Positions 43,397 to 51,389 of a stretch of 64,000 bases of DNA are shown here, in pieces; within the stretch, counting starts at the first letter, position 1, and each line of letters opens with the position of its first letter. The notes under the pieces were generated by a model. The model searched no databases. It saw nothing but the letters and a program-made list of their open reading frames with translations, and was not told the origin of the DNA. The position numbers and the translations under genes were made by a program. This DNA comes from Pseudomonas putida (GTDB lineage: Bacteria > Pseudomonadota > Gammaproteobacteria > Pseudomonadales > Pseudomonadaceae), in the NCBI RefSeq assembly GCF_022627325.1, contig NZ_JAETZZ010000015.1, positions 87,875 through 151,874 of the forward strand. Direction: 5' to 3'.

Positions 43397-44852
43397 GTGG
43401 CCTGTGTTTCTGTGCCTGGCGCTGCTGGGCGGAGCCGTACTGGCGGCAGATGCCCTGCAGCCGTCTCGTGCGGGCCAGGCCTTTGCGGTGTCGGCCACTG
43501 CATGGGCGGCCAGCGGGGAGGCCGAGGTATCGCTGGAGCTAGCCGATGCGGTTGCCTTGGCCCTGCGGGACAACCGCGCCATCCGCAGTGCTTACCTTGA
43601 GCGCATCGCGCAGAAATTCGACCTGCGCGTGGCGCGTGATCACTATGCCCCACAGCTCTCGTTCAAGGCGCGTACCTTTGGCAATCGCAACAGTGATGAC
43701 CATTACCGCGAGGTCCAGCTCGCCCCGGCGGCAAGCCTGCTGACGCCCTACGGCACACGGCTGAGCCTGGATTGGGCGTATGCCCAGACACGCACCGACA
43801 GGGCTGGCGCGCGCTACCTCGATGGCGCCAACCTGATGGTGATACAGCCGCTGCTGCGCGGTGCCGGGCGCGAGGTGGCCAGTGCACCGCTACGCCAGGC
43901 GTTACTCGCCGAGCAATTGAACCGCTTGGTGCTCAAAGACCGCGTGGCCGAAGTGATCACGCGTACCATCTTGCAGTATCGCGAACTGCTTCAAGCCCAG
44001 GAGCAGTTGCACATTGCCCAGCAGGGGCTGGCTCGGGCCCGGCAACTGGTGAAGGTGAACCACGCGCTGATCGCGGCGGGGCGCATGGCTGCATTCGACA
44101 AGGTTCAGGCCGAAGCCGAGGTGGCTGGGCAGGAGTTGGCCCTCGAAAGCAGCCGTAATCAGCTCCACGCAAGTCGGCTGGCGTTGGCTCAGGTCTTGGC
44201 AGTGGACCTTGCCACCCCTTTGCGGGCAGTGGAAAAAGGCCACGTCCAGCGCTTGCAGGTCGATACTGCGCAGGCTCTGACCCGGGCCGAATCGCTGCAA
44301 CCTGCGTATCTGATGCAAGTGATCACGGGTGAGCAGGCGTTGATCGATCTGCAGGTGGCGCGCAATGAGCAGTTGTGGGACGTGTCGCTGGTCGGCGGGG
44401 CCAGCCAGACGCGCCAGCGCCCCGGTAACCAGGTTAGCTGGGAGCACTATGTGGGGCTGGAGCTGCAAATACCGCTTGGAGACCTGAGCCGGCGTCAGGC
44501 CGAAGTGCGTGCCCGCGTGGCTGTGGAACGTCAGCAGGTCAGCCTGGCAGAGGCGCACCAGCAGCTCCAGCGCGAGGTGTTGACCGCCGTGCGCGATACC
44601 CAGGTGCGCTGGCGCCAGCTGGAAATTGCCGCACGGGCGCTGTCGCTATCGCAGCGCAAACTGGAGATAGAGCAGGAAAAGCTCGCCGTCGGGCGCTCGA
44701 GCAATTTCCAGGTGCTCAGCTTCGAGAGCGATTTGCGCAATGCACAGAGCGTCGAACTGGATGCCAGAATTGCCTACCTCAATGGCCAGGCTGAACTCGA
44801 CCGGATATTGGGTACCACGCTGCAAAGCTGGGCGGTGGCGCTCAATGATTAG
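43389..44852 (+). CDS. TolC-like outer-membrane channel
   Basis: 487-residue outer-membrane efflux protein with a signal peptide (about 1-20, MTRWPVFLCLALLGGAVLAA). Two long helical OEP regions are visible (about 60-260 and 280-480), rich in Gln, Ala and Leu. It has no lipobox, unlike the two NodT-type channels elsewhere in the window, so it is a separate branch of the family. It is translationally coupled to the permease before it and the adaptor after it. Confidence 0.85.
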   Translation: MTRWPVFLCLALLGGAVLAADALQPSRAGQAFAVSATAWAASGEAEVSLELADAVALALRDNRAIRSAYLERIAQKFDLRVARDHYAPQLSFKARTFGNRNSDDHYREVQLAPAASLLTPYGTRLSLDWAYAQTRTDRAGARYLDGANLMVIQPLLRGAGREVASAPLRQALLAEQLNRLVLKDRVAEVITRTILQYRELLQAQEQLHIAQQGLARARQLVKVNHALIAAGRMAAFDKVQAEAEVAGQELALESSRNQLHASRLALAQVLAVDLATPLRAVEKGHVQRLQVDTAQALTRAESLQPAYLMQVITGEQALIDLQVARNEQLWDVSLVGGASQTRQRPGNQVSWEHYVGLELQIPLGDLSRRQAEVRARVAVERQQVSLAEAHQQLQREVLTAVRDTQVRWRQLEIAARALSLSQRKLEIEQEKLAVGRSSNFQVLSFESDLRNAQSVELDARIAYLNGQAELDRILGTTLQSWAVALND

Positions 44853-46062
44853 CTGGCGGTTGCTGTTGTGGCTGCTGGCGTGCCTGGCAGCGTTGCTCCT
44901 GTGGCAAGCCTGGCCTGCCAGCCAGGGGCAGGTTATCGAGGCGCGATGGCTGTGGGTTGAGCCACAGTGCCTGGAAAGCCGACTGGGCCTGGTCGGCAGG
45001 GTGCAGGCGGTCCACCAGCAGATCCAGGCTGCGCCATTCGACGGCGTGATCGCCGAAGTACAGGTGGAGCCGGGCCAACGGGTGGCTCCAGGCCAGCCAC
45101 TGTTCAGGCTCGATACCGCCCAACTGGATATCCAGATACGCCAGGCAGAGGCCGAGTGGCTCAAGGCGCGGACCAGCGTGCGGCTGCTGCAGGGTTGGGA
45201 AAGCGGGCCGCAGGTGGCCCGAGCGCGCCGCGCGATGTTTGGCGCCCGGGCGGCTCTGGTAGCCAGCGAGGCTGCGCTGGCAGACACCCGGCGCCTGTTC
45301 GAGCGGGGGATTGTCGCCCGAGTCGAGGTCGACAGCCTGGCGCAGCAGGTAGCCGCTCAGCGCGAGGCACTGCAAGATGCCGAACAGGAGCTGGGCCTGG
45401 TGCGCGAACGCGGGCAAGGCGATGAACTGCGTATTGCACAGATGGAGCTGGCTAACACCCACACCCGCTGGCAGGCCTTGCTGGCACAGCGTGAGCGTAG
45501 GGTGGTCAGGGCGCCTTTCGCGGCCTTGGTGGTGCGTGCCGACCACCAAGGTGGCGGTGCCTCACGGCACCTGCAACCGGGCCAGCGAGTGAGCCAGGGC
45601 GCGCCATTGCTGACGCTGGTTGACCTTGACCTGCTGCAGGTGCTGGCCGCAGTCCAGGAGCATGACCTGAACAGGCTGCGCGAAGGGCTGCAGGTCGAGG
45701 TCATCATCGCCGGTCAGCCACTTGCCGGGCAGGTGCAACGGATTGCCCTGCAGGCCAGGAACGATGAAGGGCAGGGGGCCTGGTACGACGTGCAGGTGGC
45801 CTTGCAGACGCCGAGGGACGCGTCGACACCGTTGTTGCGCCTGGGGATGACAGCGCAGTTGACCGTGATCGCCCATAGATCGGAGCAGAGCATTGCGGTA
45901 CCGGCAGAGGCGCTGCAGGTGGACGAGGCGGGGCAGGCTTACGTGGTTTACCGGGCTGGGGGTGATCGGCAGGGGCGCAAGGTGCCGGTTACCGCTGGTA
46001 GGGCGGTAGCGCAGGGGGTCGAGGTGCTGGGGCTGTCGGCGGGTTATGTGCGCATGCCGTAA
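44845..46062 (+). CDS. HlyD/MacA-type periplasmic adaptor
   Basis: 405-residue membrane-fusion protein with an N-terminal helix (about 3-22). Lipoyl halves (QAAPFDGVIAEVQVEPGQRV and RRVVRAPFAALVVRADHQGG) flank a long coiled-coil hairpin (about 90-210), with a C-terminal beta domain after them. It is the last gene of the coupled set ATPase-permease-TolC-adaptor, a complete MacAB-TolC-like system. MacA normally comes first and TolC is elsewhere, so the order here is unusual. The stop overlaps the T tract of a minus-strand terminator. Confidence 0.88.
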   Translation: MISWRLLLWLLACLAALLLWQAWPASQGQVIEARWLWVEPQCLESRLGLVGRVQAVHQQIQAAPFDGVIAEVQVEPGQRVAPGQPLFRLDTAQLDIQIRQAEAEWLKARTSVRLLQGWESGPQVARARRAMFGARAALVASEAALADTRRLFERGIVARVEVDSLAQQVAAQREALQDAEQELGLVRERGQGDELRIAQMELANTHTRWQALLAQRERRVVRAPFAALVVRADHQGGGASRHLQPGQRVSQGAPLLTLVDLDLLQVLAAVQEHDLNRLREGLQVEVIIAGQPLAGQVQRIALQARNDEGQGAWYDVQVALQTPRDASTPLLRLGMTAQLTVIAHRSEQSIAVPAEALQVDEAGQAYVVYRAGGDRQGRKVPVTAGRAVAQGVEVLGLSAGYVRMP

Positions 46063-46081
46063 AAGGGCCGCTGTGCGGCCC
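46061..46081 (-). terminator. Rho-independent terminator downstream of yaaA
   Basis: On the minus strand GGGCCGC-ACA-GCGGCCC (46081-46065) is followed by TTTT (46064-46061). It lies about 50 bases after the yaaA stop and touches the end of the convergent adaptor gene. Confidence 0.65.
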
Positions 46082-46132
46082 CTTCATCGGTCACTGCTTC
46101 AGGGCTCAGGTGCCTGGCGGTGGTGCAGGCAC

Positions 46133-46912
46133 TCACTCGGCCGGATGGTCGCGCAAGAACACCAGGTGATCAGGCTTGGACTGTTCGGCGCTGTAGTAGT
46201 AGCCCTGTACGTCGAACTGCTTGAGCTGCTGGGGGTCGTTGACCCGCTCTTGGATCACGAAGCGGCTCATCATGCCACGGGCTTTTTTGGCGTAGAAACT
46301 GATGATCTTGTACTGGCCGTTCTTCAGGTCCTTGAAGTCGACGTTGATTACCCGGCCTTGGAGGGCGCTGCGTTTCACCGCGCTGAAATACTCGTTGCTG
46401 GCCAGGTTCAACAGCAGGTCATCACCCTGCTCGGTCAGCGCCTGGTTCAGCCATTGGCTGATACGCGTGCCCCAGAAGGCATACAGGTCCTTGCCACGGG
46501 CATTGGCCAGCTTGGTACCCATTTCCAGGCGGTAAGGCTGCATCAGGTCGAGCGGACGCAGCAGGCCGTACAGGCCGGAGAGCATGCGCAGGTGCTGCTG
46601 GGCGTAGGTGAAGTCGTCTTCGCTCAGGGTTTCGGCGTCCAGCCCGGTATACACATCGCCCTTGAAAGCCAGCAGGGCCTGCTTGGCGTTTTCCGGCGTG
46701 AAGTCTGGCGTCCAGCTGCCAAAGCGAGCGGCGTTGAGGCCGGCGAGTTTGTCCGACAGGTGCATCAGCTCGCTGATCTGTGCCGGTGACAGCTCACGCA
46801 GTTGCACAATCAGCGCCTGGGAATCGTCCAAGTACTGGGGCAGGGTAAAACGCTCGGTCACCGCAGGGGTGTCGTAATCGAGGGTCTTGGCGGGGGAAAT
46901 CACCGTCAGCAT
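46133..46912 (-). CDS. yaaA: YaaA-family peroxide-stress protein (UPF0246)
   Basis: 259-residue cytoplasmic protein with the family opening MLTVISPAKTLDYDTPA, later LSGLYGLLRPLDLMQPYRLE, and the basic ending FYAKKARGMMSRFVIQERVN. YaaA binds DNA and lowers free iron under peroxide stress in E. coli. The start at 46912 is preferred because the family begins with MLTVISPAKTLD; the open frame to 46990 overlaps the divergent deacetylase leader. In the KT2440 arrangement as I recall it, yaaA is next to algD; here 5.8 kb separates them. Confidence 0.92.
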   Translation of the reverse strand: MLTVISPAKTLDYDTPAVTERFTLPQYLDDSQALIVQLRELSPAQISELMHLSDKLAGLNAARFGSWTPDFTPENAKQALLAFKGDVYTGLDAETLSEDDFTYAQQHLRMLSGLYGLLRPLDLMQPYRLEMGTKLANARGKDLYAFWGTRISQWLNQALTEQGDDLLLNLASNEYFSAVKRSALQGRVINVDFKDLKNGQYKIISFYAKKARGMMSRFVIQERVNDPQQLKQFDVQGYYYSAEQSKPDHLVFLRDHPAE

Positions 46913-47048
46913 CGGGTCGGCTCCTGGAATCGTTGCCGGGATTCTACGGATTGAAGCAGGGGAACGCCAAACTATGGCGACAATAGTCACAGACCATCGG
47001 ATGAGCAGGCGCTATAGTGCGCCTTTCGCTGTGACGGAGAGATCGATC

Positions 47049-48176
47049 GTGCGCATTGCCGGTGTCTTGCTGGCCTCACTCTTGAGCCTGGCCGCCCACG
47101 CCGCCCCTATTCCCCCCGCCAGCCTGGACCGCAGCCTGTGGCCCGAACAGTTGGACACGCCAGCGTTGTTCGATGTCGCCTCGCGCGCCGAGATCCTGTC
47201 GTTTGCCCAAGTGCTGCACGAAAGTGAGCTGCTCGACGACCAGGCGCTGGCCGCGCGTCTGGGTTTGCGGCAGATCAACCTGCAGAAGGTGCGGGCGCTG
47301 CGGGCGCGCCTGTGGCAGCGGCTGTGGCAGGGCTACCAGCAAGCCCAACGCAGCTGCGAGCAGGATGCCTCGTTCTGCTACCTGGTGGAGTCCATGGCCG
47401 ATTTGCGCACGAAGGCTGCGACCTTCGCCGCCGATGTCGGCACCTTCTATACCGGCTGGGTCGAACCGAGCCACCAGTTCCATGTGCGCTACCTGGATGA
47501 GCAACTGCGCAAGGCGGCGCTGTTGCCGCAGATCACCAGCGAGGTCGAACGCCTGTCCAACCGTGAGCGCAGCGGCGATGAGCTTAACGACCGCATGTTC
47601 CTGCTGACCTTCGTGGGTGGGCCCGGCCCCCAGGGCAGCACGACCGACACGCTGACCGATTACCTGCGCAAACAGAAGATGCAGGGCACCTTCTTTGTGT
47701 TGGGCAACCGCCTGCAGCAGCGGCGTGACGCTGGAGCGGCCAATGCGCTGGGGCAGCTCTATGATGGCCAGTGCGTGGGGCTTCAGGGGTGGGAGTATCG
47801 CTCGCATGCCCAGTGGAACGGCTGGCAGGATTCGCTCAGGCGCAGCCAGGCGCGGATCCAGGCCGACCTGCCTGAGCAGTACGTGCCGTTGTTCCGCCCG
47901 CCCTATGGTCAGCGCCGGGCCGATGGCGAGGCATTCATGGCCAGCCTGCAGTTGCGGGTGTCGCTGTGGGATATCGACGCACAGGATGACGGCCCGTTGA
48001 CAGCCCAAGCCTCGGCCCAGCGGGTGGTGACCTTGATGCTGCTGTGGCGCAAGGGGGTGATCCAGTTCCATGACAGCCTGCCCAAGGCGCAGCCGGCGGT
48101 GCAATGGTTACTGGAACATACCGCGCAAAGCGGCATTGGCTGGGAGGATTGCCGTGAATACGGCGATCAGGAATAA
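47049..48176 (+). CDS. Polysaccharide deacetylase-like exported protein, first catalytic motif lost
   Basis: 375-residue protein. GTG 47049 is the best start: it has GGAGAG upstream and gives a clean signal peptide (VRIAGVLLASLLSLAAHA). The C-terminal half (from about 185) is a NodB homology domain. Motif 1, normally TFDDGP, reads TFVGGP (residues 187-192), so the catalytic-base and metal Asp are missing. Motif 2 is also unclear (WEYRSHAQW). Motifs 3 to 5 are recognisable: FRPPYG, WDIDAQDD and VIQFHDS. The N-terminal half is helical and of unknown role. It may bind rather than deacetylate polysaccharide. Confidence 0.8.
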   Translation: MRIAGVLLASLLSLAAHAAPIPPASLDRSLWPEQLDTPALFDVASRAEILSFAQVLHESELLDDQALAARLGLRQINLQKVRALRARLWQRLWQGYQQAQRSCEQDASFCYLVESMADLRTKAATFAADVGTFYTGWVEPSHQFHVRYLDEQLRKAALLPQITSEVERLSNRERSGDELNDRMFLLTFVGGPGPQGSTTDTLTDYLRKQKMQGTFFVLGNRLQQRRDAGAANALGQLYDGQCVGLQGWEYRSHAQWNGWQDSLRRSQARIQADLPEQYVPLFRPPYGQRRADGEAFMASLQLRVSLWDIDAQDDGPLTAQASAQRVVTLMLLWRKGVIQFHDSLPKAQPAVQWLLEHTAQSGIGWEDCREYGDQE

Positions 48177-48328
48177 CGGGTCTGACTTCTGACTGTAGTC
48201 CCGTATGGGGCCATCGCCAAGTCCTGTTCGTCATTCGGAAAAATAAACTTCACCAACGCGTAAAAATGCTTTTTTTAGTCATGCTTTTTGCGGTATGAAG
48301 AAACCAGACAGCCGATTCCTGCAGCACA

Positions 48329-48391
48329 GGTGGCGTCATCCAAGCCCACCTTGCCAGGTTCACTTCCCGCCCGTAGCGACGCGGATACGGG
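48329..48391 (+). other. Structured leader of the phoH-like gene
   Basis: The 281-base gap 48177-48457 contains two hairpins: GGTGG ... CCACC (48329-48350) and CCCGTA ... TACGGG (48370-48391). Upstream, at 48266 and 48281, lies a 9-base direct repeat ATGCTTTTT. An AAGGTGAC ribosome site lies just before ATG 48458. I recognise no known riboswitch. Confidence 0.35.
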
Positions 48392-48457
48392 AAGAACGGC
48401 AGTCACTCTGCGGCGCAGCAGACCGCGCCGTGTGGCTTCGACATAAGGTGACCGAGT

Positions 48458-49852
48458 ATGGATGACCAAGGACGCAACCCTTCCTCCAGCAAGCCAATCC
48501 TCTATGTGCTCGATACCAACGTCCTGATTCACGACCCCAACGCACTTCTCAACTTCGAGGAGCACCACGTCGCCCTGCCGATGACGGTGCTGGAGGAACT
48601 CGACAAGCTCAAGACCGGGAAACACACCATCGCCGCCGAATGTCGCCAGGCCATCCGCCTGATCGACCAGACCCTCGGTGACGCATCGCCCAACGATGTC
48701 GAGCAGGGCGTGCCGATCCAACGTGGCAAGGGCGGGCCAAAGGGCTTTCTATCGATCCTGATGAGCCCCCGCAGCGAACCCAACCGGCTGCTGCCGGAGA
48801 ACCTCAACGACAACATCATCATCAACCAGTTGCTGGAGCTTCGGGCCAAACGTGCCGACCTGGACGTGGTGCTGGTCACCAAAGACATCAACATGCGCCT
48901 CAAGGCGCGGGCCTGTGGCATCGCGGCCGAAGACTACAGTACCGACCAGCTGGTCGATGACGTTTCGCTACTTTCCAAGGGCTACCACTCGGTCACCGGT
49001 TCGTTCTGGGACCGTGTCAGCAAGGTCGATACCCGTCAGGAGCGGGGACGAACCTGGCATCGTGTGCAACTGATCGACAACCTGCCGGCGGTGCATGTCA
49101 ACGAGTTCATCATCGATGAGCAGGGGTTCGTGGGTTGGATCAAGGGCATCCGCAACGATGAGCTGCTGCTGCTCGACTTGCACCAGGAGCCACTGTTGCA
49201 CCAGGAGGCCTGGGGCCTCAAACCGCGGGATATCCATCAAAGCCTGGCGCTGTTCGCGCTGCTCGACCCGGATATCCACCTGGTCAACCTGACCGGCGCC
49301 GCCGGCTCTGGCAAAACCATCCTGGCGTTGGCGGCGGCCATCGAGCAGACCATGGTCAGCAAACGTTACCGCCGGATCATCGCCACCCGCAGCGTGCAGG
49401 GGCTGGACCAGGAAATCGGCTTTTTGCCGGGCACCGAAGCCGAGAAGATGGAGCCTTGGCTGGGCGCGATCACCGACAACCTCGAAGCGTTGCACATGGA
49501 TGATGAAAGCACCCACGGCAGTGTCGAATACATCCTCGAGCGGGTCCCCCTGCAGTTCAAATCACTGAACTACATCCGGGGTCGCAGCTTCCAGCAGAGC
49601 CTGATCCTGATCGACGAGTGCCAGAACCTGACGCCGCACCAGATGAAAACCATCATCACCCGTGCCGGTTCCGGTTCCAAGGTGGTCTGCCTGGGCAACC
49701 TGGCGCAGATCGACACCCCCTACCTGTCCGCGACCAGTTCGGGCCTGACCTACCTGACCGAGCGTTTCAAGGACTTCCCCCACGGTGTGCACATCACCCT
49801 GCAAGGTGTACCGCGCTCGGTGCTGGCCGAGTACGCCGAGTCGCATCTGTAG
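48458..49852 (+). CDS. PIN-PhoH ATPase (PhoH2-like)
   Basis: 464-residue cytoplasmic protein with an N-terminal PIN nuclease domain (LYVLDTNVLIHDP, Asp19 as first metal ligand, further acidic residues near 45-65 and 145). The C-terminal PhoH ATPase domain has Walker A GAAGSGKT (about 277-284) and Walker B SLILIDECQN. This PhoH2-type fusion is associated with ATP-dependent RNA unwinding and cleavage. The start has a good ribosome site, and a strong terminator follows immediately. Confidence 0.92.
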   Translation: MDDQGRNPSSSKPILYVLDTNVLIHDPNALLNFEEHHVALPMTVLEELDKLKTGKHTIAAECRQAIRLIDQTLGDASPNDVEQGVPIQRGKGGPKGFLSILMSPRSEPNRLLPENLNDNIIINQLLELRAKRADLDVVLVTKDINMRLKARACGIAAEDYSTDQLVDDVSLLSKGYHSVTGSFWDRVSKVDTRQERGRTWHRVQLIDNLPAVHVNEFIIDEQGFVGWIKGIRNDELLLLDLHQEPLLHQEAWGLKPRDIHQSLALFALLDPDIHLVNLTGAAGSGKTILALAAAIEQTMVSKRYRRIIATRSVQGLDQEIGFLPGTEAEKMEPWLGAITDNLEALHMDDESTHGSVEYILERVPLQFKSLNYIRGRSFQQSLILIDECQNLTPHQMKTIITRAGSGSKVVCLGNLAQIDTPYLSATSSGLTYLTERFKDFPHGVHITLQGVPRSVLAEYAESHL

Positions 49853-49860
49853 CCTCTCGA

Positions 49861-49887
49861 ACCGGGCGGTGCGCCGCCCGGTTTTTT
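49861..49887 (+). terminator. Rho-independent terminator after the phoH-like gene
   Basis: ACCGGGCGG-TGCG-CCGCCCGGT followed by a run of T. It is a perfect 9-bp GC stem eight bases after the stop. Confidence 0.92.
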
Positions 49888-49947
49888 CCACTGCTCAAAC
49901 CTGACCCACAGGTTTACACTCTGTGTTCCCTTCACAGGAGCAGAGCA

Positions 49948-50418
49948 GTGCTGACACATCTTGATTCCCAGGGGCGGGCCAACATGGTCGACGTCACTGA
50001 AAAGGCCGTGACCGAGCGCGAGGCCACCGCTGAGGCGCGCGTGCGCATGTTGCCGCAGACCTTGCAGATGATCGTCGAGGGTGAGCATCCCAAGGGCGAT
50101 GTGTTCGCCGTGGCGCGTATCGCCGGCATTCAGGCAGCGAAGAAGACCAGCGACCTGATCCCGCTGTGCCACCCGCTGATGCTCACCAGCGTCAAGGTCG
50201 AGCTGAGCGCCGAGGGCGTGGATGCGGTGCGTATCCTCGCACGCTGCAAGCTGGCCGGGCAGACCGGCGTGGAAATGGAAGCGCTGACCGCGGCCAGCGT
50301 TGCCGCACTGACGATCTACGATATGTGCAAGGCGGTGGACAAGGGCATGGTGATCGAGCAGGTGCGCTTGCTGGAGAAGCTCGGCGGAAAGAGCGGCCAC
50401 TACAAGGCGGATGCGTGA
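49948..50418 (+). CDS. moaC: MoaC: cyclic pyranopterin monophosphate synthase
   Basis: 156-residue enzyme of molybdenum-cofactor synthesis that makes cyclic pyranopterin monophosphate from the MoaA product. Starts with GTG 49948, seven bases after AGGAG. Family motifs: MVDVTEKAVTEREATAEARV, KTSDLIPLCHPLMLTSVKVE and TGVEMEALTAASVAALTIYD (with MCKAVDK). Stop and next start overlap (TGATG), so moaC, moaD and moaE form one operon. moaA and moaB are not in the window. Confidence 0.96.
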   Translation: MLTHLDSQGRANMVDVTEKAVTEREATAEARVRMLPQTLQMIVEGEHPKGDVFAVARIAGIQAAKKTSDLIPLCHPLMLTSVKVELSAEGVDAVRILARCKLAGQTGVEMEALTAASVAALTIYDMCKAVDKGMVIEQVRLLEKLGGKSGHYKADA

Positions 50419-50663
50419 TGAACATCAAAGTGATGTATTTCGCCCGTTACCGCGAATTGCTCGGGGTGGATGCCGAGCGCCTGGAAGGTGACTTCAAGGT
50501 GCTCGACGATGTACGCCAAGCCTTGGTGGCCAAGGGTGGGCAGTACCAGGTCCTGGCCGAGCAAAACCTGATGTGCGCGCGCAACGAAGAGCTGTGCAAG
50601 CTCGATGAGCCGCTGGAAGCGGGCGATGAGGTGGCGTTCTTCCCACCGGTAACCGGAGGCTGA
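50418..50663 (+). CDS. moaD: MoaD: molybdopterin synthase small subunit
   Basis: 81-residue ubiquitin-fold sulfur carrier ending in the essential Gly-Gly (FFPPVTGG), which becomes a thiocarboxylate and donates sulfur to molybdopterin. The N-terminal strand MNIKVMYFARYRELLG is typical. Overlaps moaC by one base; moaE follows after two bases. Confidence 0.95.
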   Translation: MNIKVMYFARYRELLGVDAERLEGDFKVLDDVRQALVAKGGQYQVLAEQNLMCARNEELCKLDEPLEAGDEVAFFPPVTGG

Positions 50664-50665
50664 GC

Positions 50666-51112
50666 ATGGCTGTGCGAGTGCAGGACGGTGCGTTCGACCC
50701 CGGGGCTGAGGTCAATGCCATGCATGCCGCCAATGTCGGCGTGGGCGCGGTGGTCGGGTTCGTCGGTTACGTGCGCGATTTCAATGATGGCCGGGACGTG
50801 GCTGGGATGTTCCTGGAGCATTACCCTGGCATGACCGAGAAGGCGTTGGCGAAGATCGTGGTCGAGGCCGAGCAGCGCTGGCCGTTGCTGAAGGTTGAAG
50901 TGCTGCATCGCATTGGTGCGCTGGAGCCTGGGGAGCCGATCGTGTTCGTCGGTGTGGCCAGTGCCCATCGGCAGGCGGCCTTCGATGCCTGCAATTTCAT
51001 CATGGATTACCTGAAGACCCGTGCGCCGTTCTGGAAGAAGGAAAATACCCAGGAGGGGCCGCGGTGGGTCGAAGGCCGGCAGAGTGATCAGGATGCGGCG
51101 GGGCGCTGGTAA
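50666..51112 (+). CDS. moaE: MoaE: molybdopterin synthase large subunit
   Basis: 148-residue catalytic subunit that forms molybdopterin with MoaD. Motifs: GFVGYVRDFNDGRDVAGMFL, EHYPGMTEKAL, VLHRIGALEPGEPIVFVGVA and the active-site lysines in TRAPFWKKE. Last gene of moaCDE; followed by a cluster of REP elements. Confidence 0.96.
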   Translation: MAVRVQDGAFDPGAEVNAMHAANVGVGAVVGFVGYVRDFNDGRDVAGMFLEHYPGMTEKALAKIVVEAEQRWPLLKVEVLHRIGALEPGEPIVFVGVASAHRQAAFDACNFIMDYLKTRAPFWKKENTQEGPRWVEGRQSDQDAAGRW

Positions 51113-51126
51113 GGCCTGATCGATTG

Positions 51127-51384
51127 GCCGGGGCTTTGCCCCGGATCGCCGGCAAGCCGGCCCACAGGGATCTCGCCAGCTTTTAGAAGTTGAGCAAGAC
51201 CATTGCCTCCACAGGTAAAGCGCAGGCCTGAAGAACTGCGCGGTCGTGGTGGGAGCCGGCTTGCCGGCGATGGGCTGCGCAGCAGCCCCATAGCAGACCT
51301 GTAATAGCCCGAGCGCGCGCGACGGGGCCAGCGGGCATCTGGGTCCGCTTTGCGGCCCAGCGCCGGCAAGCCGGCTTTGTCCCC
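51127..51384. repeat. Cluster of three REP elements between moaE and rhlB
   Basis: REP cores at about 51144-51170, 51248-51275 (inverted) and 51358-51384 fill the 277-base convergent gap. Each is next to its own GC hairpin, for example CCGGGGC-TTT-GCCCCGG at 51128-51144 and GGGCTGC-GCA-GCAGCCC at 51272-51288. Alternating orientation resembles a BIME-type array. It probably acts as a two-way transcription boundary. Confidence 0.8.
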
Positions 51385-51389
51385 ACCCC

